A DNA stretch of 12,504 nucleotides, taken from contig CAMDLJ010000042.1 in the NCBI GenBank assembly GCA_945901665.1, positions 1 through 12,504 of the forward strand, given 5' to 3'. Below, piece after piece: positions 1 through 7,630 of the stretch. The DNA is from Bordetella parapertussis (GTDB taxonomy: Bacteria; Pseudomonadota; Gammaproteobacteria; Burkholderiales; Burkholderiaceae). Each line of letters starts with the position of its first letter. Positions within the stretch are counted from its first letter, which is position 1. The notes below the pieces were generated by a model. It saw nothing but the letters and a program-made list of their open reading frames with translations, had not been told where the DNA came from and did no database searches. The translations under genes were made by a program, and so were the position numbers.

Positions 1-126
1 CTTGGTTCATGGTGGCCCTTTGCGTGACGACGCAAAAGACCATAAGTCATGGAATCGAAGTTCAAATCGAGACCAGACTGAAATGCCAGAAAACCATTGT
101 GAATCATTAACTTACGAAGCCCTGAT
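1..126. other. Leader region, possible tail of an upstream gene
   Basis: This stretch has no confidently identified gene. One plus-strand frame is open from base 2 to a TGA at 128-130, and its last bases form GTGA with the GTG start of the next gene, the overlap type seen elsewhere in the cluster. If real, it is the last 42 codons of an upstream gene. Its codons (TCA, CGA, AGT, TTA) do not resemble those of the neighbouring genes, and a second frame is open from base 3 to a TAA at 108-110, so the openness may be chance. I recognise no protein family in either reading. Otherwise the stretch holds only the hairpin at 19-36. Confidence 0.3.
19..36. repeat. Perfect 7-bp inverted repeat (hairpin)
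   Basis: TTTGCGT and ACGCAAA flank a four-base loop (GACG). The stem is perfect but short, and no T-run follows on the plus strand, so it does not look like a standard intrinsic terminator. It could be an operator half-site pair, a weak RNA hairpin near the end of an upstream gene, or chance. Confidence 0.3.
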
Positions 127-1140
127 GTGAAAACGTTGGGACACTACTGGAGTGGAATCAATAAAGCGTGGAGCAGGCGTGAATGGATCGGTGCCGGTGT
201 CGCTGGTCTGGGTGCCGCCGCTGGTTGGGGTGTGCAGGCGCAAACCAAATGGCCCGACAAACCCATTAAATTGGTCGTGGGTTTCCCACCAGGCGGCGCG
301 ACCGATGTGGTGGCCCGCATCGTCTCCCAGCCACTGGCGGATGCCTTGGGGACATCGGTGGTGATTGACAACCGCCCCGGTGCAGCAAGCAATGTGGCCA
401 TGGCCGAAGTGGCCAGGGCGCCCGCTGACGGTTACACCATTTTGGTCGCGCCCACCACCATTGAGTCGGCCAATCCATTTCTGTACAAAGCCAGTGCCAA
501 TCCGGCGACCGATTTGATGGCCGTCGCTGGCCTGTGCCGGTTTCAATTGCACATGGTGGTGAGAAATGGTTTCCCGGCCAAAGATGTGGCCGAGTTGGTG
601 GCATACGCCAAGAAGAACCCCGGCAAGATGACTTATTCTTCCGCAGGGGCTGGAACCACGCCGCATTTGATTGGTGAGTTGTTCTTACAGCAAGCGGGCA
701 TTCAAGTGGTGCATGTGCCCTACAAAGGCTCAGCGCCGGCATTGCAAGCCGTGCTCACAGGTGAAGTTGATTTTGTGATGGACCCGGGCATTTCCTTTCA
801 GCATGTGCGCGCTGGCAAGGCCAACATGTTTGCCGTGGCCAGCCCGTCAAGGTCCAAGCAATTTCCCGACATTGGCACCTTGGGTGAAAAAGGGGTGTCG
901 GGCATTGATTACGACACCTGGGCCGGCACATGGGCCCCTGCGGGTACACCAGATGATGTGCGCGCCAGGCTGTCCAAGGCCCTTTCCCAGGTCATGGCAT
1001 TGCCAGAGGTTCAGCAAAAAATGCAGGCCTTGAGCGGTGAGGCCATGTACATGGACACCCCCCAGTACCGGCAAATGCTGAACAAGGAGACGGCGGCTTT
1101 TTCTGGTGTCATCAAGAACCGAAAAATCTTGGTGGAGTGA
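127..1140 (+). CDS. Bug-family (tripartite tricarboxylate-type) periplasmic substrate-binding protein
   Basis: This is a 337-residue periplasmic solute receptor of the Bug/TctC family, which binds small carboxylates and related ligands. A signal peptide is visible: a twin-arginine pair at residues 17-18 (SRREW), a glycine/alanine-rich hydrophobic stretch, and likely cleavage after VQA at 36-38, so Tat export is likely. Family landmarks follow: PPGGATD at 54-60, whose aspartate usually contacts the ligand carboxylate through water, then DNRPGAASN near 81-89, ADGYT, and VPYKG in the middle. Length is normal for the family. The GTG start is chosen because the in-frame upstream stop lies at 100-102 and no ATG or TTG lies between; the ribosome binding site is weak. 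No membrane partners (TctA or TctB) are present, as for most orphan Bug proteins. Ligand unknown. Confidence 0.93.
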   Translation: MKTLGHYWSGINKAWSRREWIGAGVAGLGAAAGWGVQAQTKWPDKPIKLVVGFPPGGATDVVARIVSQPLADALGTSVVIDNRPGAASNVAMAEVARAPADGYTILVAPTTIESANPFLYKASANPATDLMAVAGLCRFQLHMVVRNGFPAKDVAELVAYAKKNPGKMTYSSAGAGTTPHLIGELFLQQAGIQVVHVPYKGSAPALQAVLTGEVDFVMDPGISFQHVRAGKANMFAVASPSRSKQFPDIGTLGEKGVSGIDYDTWAGTWAPAGTPDDVRARLSKALSQVMALPEVQQKMQALSGEAMYMDTPQYRQMLNKETAAFSGVIKNRKILVE

Positions 1141-1155
1141 TGGGCTGAGTCAACC

Positions 1156-2751
1156 ATGACCGACTTGACGCTTCACGATGTGTTTAACCGAACGCGCCGT
1201 GCGGTACCGGACAAACCATGCCTGGCCGAATCTGCGCTCAGCGGTGGCCAGGTGTGGTCGTATGCGCAAGTGGGGCATGAAGTGGATGCCTTGGTGGCGC
1301 ACTACGGGCAAAGGGGGTGGGGCCCAGGGCACCGCGTGGCATTGGGTGTGGGCAACCACCCCAGGCACTTCTTCCATTTTTTGGCGCTCAACCGGTTGGG
1401 CGTATCCATCGTGCCCCTCAACCCCGATTACCGACTGGGGGAAATCCGTTATGCCTTGCAGCTGACCCAAGCAGATTTGGTCGTTTGTCACCCGCTACGC
1501 CATCCTTTGTTACAGCAGGCCATCAACGAAGACGCCAGTATCCAAGACACGCCAGTGATTTCTCTGGACGCATTCGATGCACATTTGCCCAGCCCTCGCA
1601 AACCCGCCAGCGCCAACACAGACCCCTTGCGCGCCGAAGTGGCCATTTTGTTCACTTCGGGTACGTCTGGCAGACCCAAGGGCTGTGTGCTGACCAATGA
1701 ATACATCCTCGGCGCTGCCGCTTGGTACCGCGACATGGGTGGGTTGTTGACCTGGAAAACAGGCGCTGACAAACTGCTCAATCCATTGCCGGTGTTTCAC
1801 ATGAACTGCAGCATGGTGTCATTCCCCACCATGTGCATCACGCAAAACTGCTTGGTCCTGCCAGACCGTTTCCATGCCAGCCAATGGTGGGAGGATTGCG
1901 TCAAGTCTGGGGCTACGGCCATCCATTATTTGGGGGTGATGCCCCCAGCCTTGTTCAAACAACCGGTGTCTGACTGGGAGTCTCAGCATCAAATTCGCTT
2001 TGGATTGGGGGCGGGCTGCGACCCCACATTACACGGCCCCTTTGAGGCGCGTTTCGGGCTGCCTTTGATTGAAGTGTGGGGCATGACGGAAACCGGGCGC
2101 TTTTTGGGAAATCACCATGACCCGCGCCAAACCCACACCCGTGCGTTTGGTCGCGCCCAAGCTCCCTTGCAAGTCAAAGTGGTTGACGATAAAGACACAC
2201 CTGTGGCCGTTGGCACGCCGGGTGAATTGCTGGTTCGTGCCGAAGGTGATCATCCGCGGCAAGGTTTTTTCAGTGGGTATTTGCAGGATTCGGAGGCCAC
2301 CGAAAAATCTTGGCGCGGCGGTTGGTTTCACACCGGTGATGTGGTCAACCAAGATAGCACGGGCATGCTTTTTTTTGTAGATCGAAAAAAAGACATGGTA
2401 CGCCGCTCGGGGGAGAACATCTCCTCGGCGGAGGTCGAAGCGGTTTTGGCCATACACCCCATGGTGATGCGGGTGGCGATTGTGCCTGTCAAGGACGAGT
2501 GGCGCGACGAAGAAGTCATGGCCGTGGTGATCCCCGTGCCGGGAACCCCTGTCACCCAGGCCACGGCGGCTGAACTGGTGACCTATTGCTTGCGAGAGTT
2601 GGCCTATTACAAAGCGCCGGGTTGGGTGGTGTTCCGCCAAGAGCTGCCCACCACACCGACCAACAAAATTCAAAAGAATTTAATTTTCGATGCCCATCAA
2701 AATCCTTTGGATGGGGCGTGGGATTGCCGTGGGATGAAAAAACGTGTTTGA
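1156..2751 (+). CDS. CaiC-like acyl-CoA ligase (AMP-forming)
   Basis: This 531-residue ANL-superfamily adenylating enzyme activates a carboxylic acid with ATP and joins it to CoA in the cytoplasm. The motifs are intact: P-loop FTSGTSGRPKG at residues 166-176, WGMTETG at 308-314, HTGD at 392-395, the hinge DRKKDMVRRSGENIS at 409-423, and the probable catalytic lysine in TNKIQK (K504). The RRSGEN form after the hinge resembles crotonobetaine/carnitine-CoA ligases, so that subgroup is the best guess; the real substrate is unknown. It begins 15 bases after the Bug-protein gene and is probably cotranscribed with it; no strong Shine-Dalgarno is seen. A T8...A7 tract lies within the hinge coding region, yet the reading frame is intact through it. 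It is only distantly similar to the second ligase at 7627. Confidence 0.9.
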   Translation: MTDLTLHDVFNRTRRAVPDKPCLAESALSGGQVWSYAQVGHEVDALVAHYGQRGWGPGHRVALGVGNHPRHFFHFLALNRLGVSIVPLNPDYRLGEIRYALQLTQADLVVCHPLRHPLLQQAINEDASIQDTPVISLDAFDAHLPSPRKPASANTDPLRAEVAILFTSGTSGRPKGCVLTNEYILGAAAWYRDMGGLLTWKTGADKLLNPLPVFHMNCSMVSFPTMCITQNCLVLPDRFHASQWWEDCVKSGATAIHYLGVMPPALFKQPVSDWESQHQIRFGLGAGCDPTLHGPFEARFGLPLIEVWGMTETGRFLGNHHDPRQTHTRAFGRAQAPLQVKVVDDKDTPVAVGTPGELLVRAEGDHPRQGFFSGYLQDSEATEKSWRGGWFHTGDVVNQDSTGMLFFVDRKKDMVRRSGENISSAEVEAVLAIHPMVMRVAIVPVKDEWRDEEVMAVVIPVPGTPVTQATAAELVTYCLRELAYYKAPGWVVFRQELPTTPTNKIQKNLIFDAHQNPLDGAWDCRGMKKRV

Positions 2752-2788
2752 CCTGTCGATGTGCCATCTGTTCATGCCGTGTTGGGGT

Positions 2789-2818
2789 TTGTCATGTCAC
2801 TCATGTGCCAGATATTGT
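2789..2818 (+). promoter_or_regulatory. Candidate sigma70-type promoter before the transporter operon
   Basis: TTGTCA at 2789-2794 matches the -35 consensus at five of six positions. TATTGT at 2813-2818 matches the -10 consensus at four of six, with an 18-bp spacer. It lies in the only sizeable gap (2752-2855) inside the plus-strand gene run, about 38 bp before the livG-like start. Such matches also arise by chance, so this is a suggestion, supported mainly by its position. Confidence 0.3.
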
Positions 2819-2835
2819 TCAAAATGCAGATGAAC
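2817..2835. repeat. Short inverted repeat, possible operator
   Basis: GTTCA at 2817-2821 and TGAAC at 2831-2835 form an imperfectly spaced palindrome with a nine-base centre. It overlaps the end of the candidate -10 element and would lie around the transcription start, where a repressor would block transcription. The TetR-family protein encoded at 10385 is the obvious candidate binder. The arms are only five bases, so chance is a real alternative. Confidence 0.22.
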
Positions 2836-2855
2836 AAAATGATCTGTCAGAGCCC

Positions 2856-3659
2856 ATGAACCCCTCACCCTTGTTATCTGTTGAAGATGTGCACCTGCGC
2901 TTTGGGGGCATCAAAGCCCTCACGGGTGTATCGCTGCAAGCCAAGGCGGGTGAAATCACCGCCATCATTGGGCCCAATGGGGCGGGCAAAACCAGTTTGT
3001 TCAACACCATCTCTGGTTTTTACAAACCCCAGCAGGGTCGCATGGTGTTGGAGGGGCAAGACATTTCTCACGCCAAACCCAATGTGCGCGCTGCCATGGG
3101 TTTGGCACGCACATTTCAAAACGTGGCTTTGTTTCGGGGCATGACGGTGCTCGACAACATCAAGCTCGGAGGGCACAACCGCATGGCGGCCAATACCTTG
3201 CAGGCCATGGCTTATTGGGGCCCAAGTCAGCGCGAAGAGTTGGCTTTGCGCGAAGAAATTGAGCGCGACGTGATCGACTTCTTGGAAATCGACCATGTGC
3301 GCCACCAAAGCGTGGCCTCTTTGTCGTATGGCTTGCAAAAGCGGGTCGAGTTGGCGCGTGCCTTGGCCATGCGGCCCAAAATATTGATGCTCGACGAACC
3401 GGTGGCGGGCATGAACCGCGAAGAAACCGAGGACATGGCCCGCTTTATTTTGGATTTGCAAGAAGAGCGCGGCATGACCATATTGCTCATTGAACATGAC
3501 ATGGGCATGGTGATGGATATTTCCAATCATGTGGCGGTGCTCAATTTTGGCCAACTCATTGCCAGTGGCACCCCCCAACATGTGCGCAACCACCCCGATG
3601 TGATCGAAGCCTATTTGGGTGTGCGTGAATCACAGCCGGCCACTGGGCAGGGGGCATGA
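2856..3659 (+). CDS. livG: HAAT-family ABC transporter ATP-binding protein (LivG-like)
   Basis: This is one of two cytoplasmic ATPases powering the HAAT importer. At 267 residues it has Walker A GPNGAGKT at 39-46, the Q-loop in ARTFQN, signature LSYGLQKR at 156-163, Walker B ILMLDEP at 176-182 followed by the LivG-typical AGMN, and the H-loop histidine at 214 in IEHDM. The ATG at 2856 is chosen because homology starts immediately after it (LLSVEDVHLRFGG) and no other ATG lies close upstream in frame; the frame's upstream extension runs into the ligase gene and is not protein-like. The Shine-Dalgarno is weak. Its stop overlaps the livH-like start by four bases (ATGA). The symbol denotes family position, not proven leucine transport. 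Confidence 0.94.
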   Translation: MNPSPLLSVEDVHLRFGGIKALTGVSLQAKAGEITAIIGPNGAGKTSLFNTISGFYKPQQGRMVLEGQDISHAKPNVRAAMGLARTFQNVALFRGMTVLDNIKLGGHNRMAANTLQAMAYWGPSQREELALREEIERDVIDFLEIDHVRHQSVASLSYGLQKRVELARALAMRPKILMLDEPVAGMNREETEDMARFILDLQEERGMTILLIEHDMGMVMDISNHVAVLNFGQLIASGTPQHVRNHPDVIEAYLGVRESQPATGQGA

Positions 3660-4537
3660 TGGACTGGATCACCTTTGCCGAGTTTTCGCTCATTGGCCTG
3701 TTCTCCGGCGGCTTGTTGGCCTTGGTCGCGCTGGGCTTTGTGCTCATTTACAAAGGCACGCGAGCCATCAACTTTGCCACGGGCGAGTTCATGATGCTGG
3801 GCGCTTATTTGGTGTACACCGGCCACAGTTGGTTGAAGATGCCCCTGTGGTTGTCGGTGGTGTTTGGCTTGGCCGGTATCTCCTTGGTGGCGATCGTGGT
3901 GGAGCGCTTTGTGCTTCGCCCCTTGGCGGGCCAGCCGGTGGTGTCGGTGCTCATGGTCACCATTGGCCTGGGTGCTTTTTTGCACGGCATGGTGGACGCG
4001 ATTTGGGGTGGACAAAACCTGGAAATGCCGCAAATGCTGCCGCGCAAGCCCCTGGTTTGGGGCGACATCATGTTGCCAGGCGCGGTGTTTTGGAGCTTTT
4101 GGATGGCCTTGGCAGTGATTGCCGGGTTGTCTTTGTATTTCCGTTATTCGCGCACCGGCATTGCCATGCGTGCGGCGGCCAGCGACCCCATCACCGCCTA
4201 TGCCTTGGGCATCGATGTGCGCCGCACGCAGCAACTCACCTGGGTGTTTGCCGGTTGTGTGGGCGCGGTGGCGGGCACCATCGTGGCCTCCATCAGCAGT
4301 TTGTCGCCCGCATTGAGTGGCACGGCATTGGGCGTTTTGGCGGTGGTGATCTTGGGCGGGCTCGACAGCGTGGCTGGCGCCATCATCGCGGGCTTGTTGG
4401 TGGGTTGGCTTGAGAGCATTGCGGTGGGCTATTTCGGTGGCAAGGCCCGCGATTTGGTGCCTTATGTGGTGGTCTTGGCCATCTTGATGGTTCGCCCCTA
4501 TGGTTTGTTGGGCACCCGTGACATTGAAAGGCTCTGA
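3656..4537 (+). CDS. livH: HAAT-family ABC transporter permease (LivH-like)
   Basis: This 293-residue inner-membrane protein has many hydrophobic segments and is one of two permeases forming the HAAT channel. Hallmarks are an N-terminal helix rich in LALVALGFVLIY, then INFATGEFMMLGAY at about 38-51, the cytoplasmic-loop region RTGIAMRAAASDP that couples to the ATPases, and the C-terminal VILGGLDSVAGAIIAG followed by LMVRPYGLLG. These fit the BPD_transp_2 fold and the usual LivH length. The first ATG (3656) lies in the ATGA overlap with the preceding gene; an adjacent ATG at 3659 is equally possible and changes the protein by one methionine. Translation is probably coupled to livG. Confidence 0.94.
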   Translation: MMDWITFAEFSLIGLFSGGLLALVALGFVLIYKGTRAINFATGEFMMLGAYLVYTGHSWLKMPLWLSVVFGLAGISLVAIVVERFVLRPLAGQPVVSVLMVTIGLGAFLHGMVDAIWGGQNLEMPQMLPRKPLVWGDIMLPGAVFWSFWMALAVIAGLSLYFRYSRTGIAMRAAASDPITAYALGIDVRRTQQLTWVFAGCVGAVAGTIVASISSLSPALSGTALGVLAVVILGGLDSVAGAIIAGLLVGWLESIAVGYFGGKARDLVPYVVVLAILMVRPYGLLGTRDIERL

Positions 4538-4542
4538 ACCCC

Positions 4543-5583
4543 ATGCGCATCGGTGATTTCAGAGCCAGCTATGCCCACGATGAGTCCTTGCTCATCACCC
4601 GGGTGCAGCGCAGTTGGCTGATCGGCTTTGTCGGCTTGCTGCTGATCTTTCCCTGGGTGGGCGGCAGTTACTTCACCTATTTGGCCTGCTTGACCGGTGT
4701 CCATGTGATCGCTGCCATGGGGCTCAATATCGTCACGGGTTTTGCCGGTCAAATCTCATTGGGTCATGCTGCCTTCATGGGTGTGGGGTGCTATACGGTT
4801 GCATTTTTGGACAAGTGGGGCGTGCCTTTTTACTTCACCATTCCGCTGGCCGGTGTGGTCAGTGCGCTGATTGGTGTGGTGGTGGGCATCCCTTCTTTGC
4901 GCATCAAGGGCTTGTATTTGGCGGTGGCCACCTTGGCTGCACAGTTTATTTTGATGTTTGTGTTCAGGGAGTGGGATTCGGTCACCGGTGGGGTGCGGGG
5001 TGTCAATATTGCCCCAGCCCAGCTGTGGGGCTGGGTGATCAACACCGACCGCGACATTTATTACGTGATCATGGCCTGCGCCGGCGTGATGTTGCTGGGG
5101 GCGCGCAACTTGCTCAGAACGCATGTGGGGCGTTCCTTCATCGCCATCCGTGACAAAGACATTTCTGCCGAGGTGTTGGGCATTGATTTGTTTCGTGGCA
5201 AATTGATGGCCTTTGCCCTGGGGTCTTTTTATGCGGGTGTGGCCGGTGGTTTGATGGGTTATTTTTACCGGGCCATCACGCCCGAGCATTTCACCTTCAC
5301 CTTGTCCATCTTTTATTTGGCCGCCATCATCGTGGGGGGCTTGGGCACGGTGCTGGGCACCATCTTGGGCGCGGCCTTCATGACCTTGGTGCCAGAGGTG
5401 CTGCGCGGCATCGTCAGCTTGTTGACCATTTGGGCCCCCAATGCCATGGAGTTGCTCTCGCCCATGCGCGAGATGGTGTTTGGGGCATTGATCATTGCTT
5501 TTTTGATTTTCGAACCGCACGGCCTGGTCGAAATGTGGCGACGAACGCGTCGCTTCTTCCATTTGTGGCCTTTTAAAACCTGA
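4543..5583 (+). CDS. livM: HAAT-family ABC transporter permease (LivM-like)
   Basis: This is the second inner-membrane permease of the importer, 346 residues with multiple hydrophobic helices. The diagnostic LivM segment NIVTGFAGQISLGHAAF lies at 62-78; the loop GRSFIAIRDKDISAEVLGID further on is the ATPase-coupling region; IIVGGLGTVLGTILGA is the conserved late helix. An N-terminal extension of about 20 polar residues precedes the first helix, and a basic tail (RRTRRFF) ends the protein. It starts five bases after the livH stop with no good Shine-Dalgarno, so it probably depends on coupling from upstream. Confidence 0.94.
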   Translation: MRIGDFRASYAHDESLLITRVQRSWLIGFVGLLLIFPWVGGSYFTYLACLTGVHVIAAMGLNIVTGFAGQISLGHAAFMGVGCYTVAFLDKWGVPFYFTIPLAGVVSALIGVVVGIPSLRIKGLYLAVATLAAQFILMFVFREWDSVTGGVRGVNIAPAQLWGWVINTDRDIYYVIMACAGVMLLGARNLLRTHVGRSFIAIRDKDISAEVLGIDLFRGKLMAFALGSFYAGVAGGLMGYFYRAITPEHFTFTLSIFYLAAIIVGGLGTVLGTILGAAFMTLVPEVLRGIVSLLTIWAPNAMELLSPMREMVFGALIIAFLIFEPHGLVEMWRRTRRFFHLWPFKT

Positions 5584-5588
5584 AGGAG
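5583..5588 (+). promoter_or_regulatory. Strong Shine-Dalgarno of the binding-protein gene
   Basis: AAGGAG lies six bases before the ATG at 5595. The preceding operon genes lack a comparable site, so it probably raises the output of the binding protein, which is usually needed in excess over the membrane complex. Confidence 0.75.
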
Positions 5589-5594
5589 ACTGAC

Positions 5595-6800
5595 ATGAAT
5601 TCTCGTCGCCATGCGCTCAAAAGCGTTGCCGCTGCCACAGGCTTGAGTGCCCTGGGCTTACCCCTGACCACCTGGGCCCAAACGGGTGAGCTGGTGGTGG
5701 CTGCGGCCCCACCCATCACCGGTGTGTTTGCCTTTGCAGGCGTGGGCCTGAACATGGGAATCAATGACTACTGCGAATGGCGCAACGAAGCCAGGGGCGG
5801 CATCATGGGGCGCAAATTGCGCTACATCAGCGAAGACTCTGCTTACAAAATGGACCAGGCCATGGCGGTGTTCAAAAAATTGATGGCCGCGCACAAACCA
5901 CCCGTGTTTTATGGCGACTCCACGGCTTGGGCCAAAGCCGCTTCAGTGGAGGTGAGCCAATTGGGCACCACGCTCACCTGCAGCCCGTCTTTCGCCTCCG
6001 ATTTGGCCGACCCCGATAAAGTGCCTTATTACTTCATGGCCGGCCCCACCTATGCGTCCATGTGCGCCATTTTGTTGGAATACATCAACAGCCAAGCCAA
6101 AGGTGGCACCAAGCCCACCGTGGCTTTGGTTTACAGCGACACCGAATTTGGCCGCGACCCGATAGAAGCCACCAAAGAGCGGGCCAAAAAAATGGGGCTC
6201 AATGTGGTCTCAGAAATTGTCACCAAGCCCGGCAGTGTGGACGTCTCGGCTGAAGTGGCCAAGCTGCGCCGCGCCCGCCCCGACTATGTGATCTTTCACG
6301 GTTATGTGCTGGCACCTATTCCTGAGTTCATCCGCCAAATGCGCGAAGCCGGCATGACGGGTACCCAGTTCATGGGAACCATTTGGAGCATGGACAAATC
6401 CACTGCCGAAGCCATGGGCGCGGTGGGCGATGGTTGGATGGGGGTGATGCCTTACCGCTACAGCCACGACACCAAAGACGCGCCGGCCATGGTCACCATG
6501 AACCAGTTTGCGCAAAAGCGCCGCCCCGATATCAAATACGTCAGCACCTTCTACACCCATGGTTGGTTGGTGGGCAGCATCTTTGCCGAAGTGATGGAGC
6601 GGGTTTTGAAGGCCAACAAGCCCCTCACCGGACCCAACATGAAAGCAGCTTTGGAAACCATGACCGATTGGGATTCAGGGGGTATCAGTGGTTTGCCGGT
6701 CAACCTCAAAGGGCACCAAATTGCCACCGGGCGCATTTACCGTTTTGACGCCAATGCCAAATTGTTTGAGCCCGCCAGTGGGTGGATCAGAACCGCTTGA
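5595..6800 (+). CDS. HAAT-family ABC transporter periplasmic substrate-binding protein
   Basis: This 401-residue type I periplasmic binding protein (Peripla_BP_6 / LivK-like fold) is the receptor for the importer encoded around it. Residues 3-9 read SRRHALK, a twin-arginine motif, followed by an alanine-rich hydrophobic stretch and probable cleavage after TWA at 26-28; Tat export is therefore likely. The mature part opens with LVVAAAPPITGVFAFAGVG, the usual first strand and ligand loop. A later segment, ALVYSDTEFGRDP, is the hinge-proximal strand typical of the fold. It is longer than E. coli LivK and resembles the group found beside acyl-CoA ligases, so the ligand is probably a carboxylic acid and not leucine (inference). 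The stop shares one base with the next ATG (TGATG). Confidence 0.92.
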   Translation: MNSRRHALKSVAAATGLSALGLPLTTWAQTGELVVAAAPPITGVFAFAGVGLNMGINDYCEWRNEARGGIMGRKLRYISEDSAYKMDQAMAVFKKLMAAHKPPVFYGDSTAWAKAASVEVSQLGTTLTCSPSFASDLADPDKVPYYFMAGPTYASMCAILLEYINSQAKGGTKPTVALVYSDTEFGRDPIEATKERAKKMGLNVVSEIVTKPGSVDVSAEVAKLRRARPDYVIFHGYVLAPIPEFIRQMREAGMTGTQFMGTIWSMDKSTAEAMGAVGDGWMGVMPYRYSHDTKDAPAMVTMNQFAQKRRPDIKYVSTFYTHGWLVGSIFAEVMERVLKANKPLTGPNMKAALETMTDWDSGGISGLPVNLKGHQIATGRIYRFDANAKLFEPASGWIRTA

Positions 6801-7630
6801 TGGCCATGGCTGAAGAGGTTGTTGACGCCGCACTGCGCATCGAAAACATCGAGGTGGTTTACCACCACACCATACAGGTGTTGCGCGGCCTGTCCTTGCA
6901 TGTGCCCACAGGTGCCATGGTGGCCCTGTTGGGCTCCAATGGGGCCGGCAAAACGACCACGCTCAAAGCGGTGTCGGGCTTGATCCCCTTGGAAAAGGGT
7001 GAGGTGCGCAGTGGCGAAATTTGGGCGGCCAACACATCTTTGAATGGCATGGCGCCGCACTTGATCGCGCGCAGCGGCATTGCCCATGTGCGCGAAGGCC
7101 GCCATGTGTTCGAAGACCTCACCGTGGAAGAAAACTTGATCGCTGCCACCTTGGCCCTCAAAGGCCGGGTGGGGGCGGCCAAGCCTGACTTTGATCGATT
7201 GTTTGAGTACTTTCCACGTTTGGCCGAACGGCGCCAGCAACGGGCTGGGTATTTGTCGGGGGGTGAGCAGCAAATGTTGGCCATCTCGCGGGCTTTGGTG
7301 GGGCAACCCAATTTGATCTTGCTCGATGAGCCCTCATTGGGCTTGGCCCCCAAAGTGGTGGAGGAAATTTTTGCCATCATTGCCCGCATCAATCGCGAGC
7401 AGGGTGTGGCCATGCTGTTGGTGGAACAAAATGCATTTGCCGCCTTTGGCATTTGCAGCGAGGCCTACATCATGGAGAACGGAAAAGTCGTGGTCAGTGG
7501 CCCCGTCGAGCGATTGCGCAACGATGCCGACGTGCAACGCTTTTATTTGGGCTATTCGGAAGGGGCGTCAGAGGTGGCCAGTTTTCGCGATGTCAAGCAC
7601 TACAAGCGGCGCAAACGGTGGCTATCTTGA
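6800..7630 (+). CDS. livF: HAAT-family ABC transporter ATP-binding protein (LivF-like)
   Basis: This is the second ATPase of the importer, 276 residues from the chosen start. Walker A GSNGAGKT is at 45-52, signature LSGGEQQ at 152-158, Walker B LILLDEP ending at 178 followed by SLGLAP, and LLVEQNA replaces the H-loop histidine with Gln, as is normal in LivF. The C-terminus carries a basic tail (DVKHYKRRKRW) beyond the usual LivF end. The ATG at 6800 overlaps the previous stop as TGATG. A GTG at 6782 and an ATG at 6806 are in-frame alternatives, changing only a non-conserved N-terminus. Confidence 0.93.
   Translation: MAMAEEVVDAALRIENIEVVYHHTIQVLRGLSLHVPTGAMVALLGSNGAGKTTTLKAVSGLIPLEKGEVRSGEIWAANTSLNGMAPHLIARSGIAHVREGRHVFEDLTVEENLIAATLALKGRVGAAKPDFDRLFEYFPRLAERRQQRAGYLSGGEQQMLAISRALVGQPNLILLDEPSLGLAPKVVEEIFAIIARINREQGVAMLLVEQNAFAAFGICSEAYIMENGKVVVSGPVERLRNDADVQRFYLGYSEGASEVASFRDVKHYKRRKRWLS

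Noticed and set aside
2792..2806. TCATGT repeated at 2792-2797 and 2801-2806
   Set aside because: Six-base direct repeats this close are expected by chance in a gap of this size, and no third copy is present.
2586..2855. Upstream extension of the livG-like protein back into the ligase gene
   Set aside because: The extension overlaps the ligase reading frame and the intergenic gap, and looks like random translation; family homology begins only after the ATG at 2856.
4756..5562. Minus-strand open frame opposite livM
   Set aside because: The His/Gln-rich translation is the complement of hydrophobic permease codons; no family features.
7453..7626. Upstream extension of the 608-residue ligase into livF
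   Set aside because: It overlaps the conserved end of livF, and the Arg-rich translation is unlike any ligase N-terminus.
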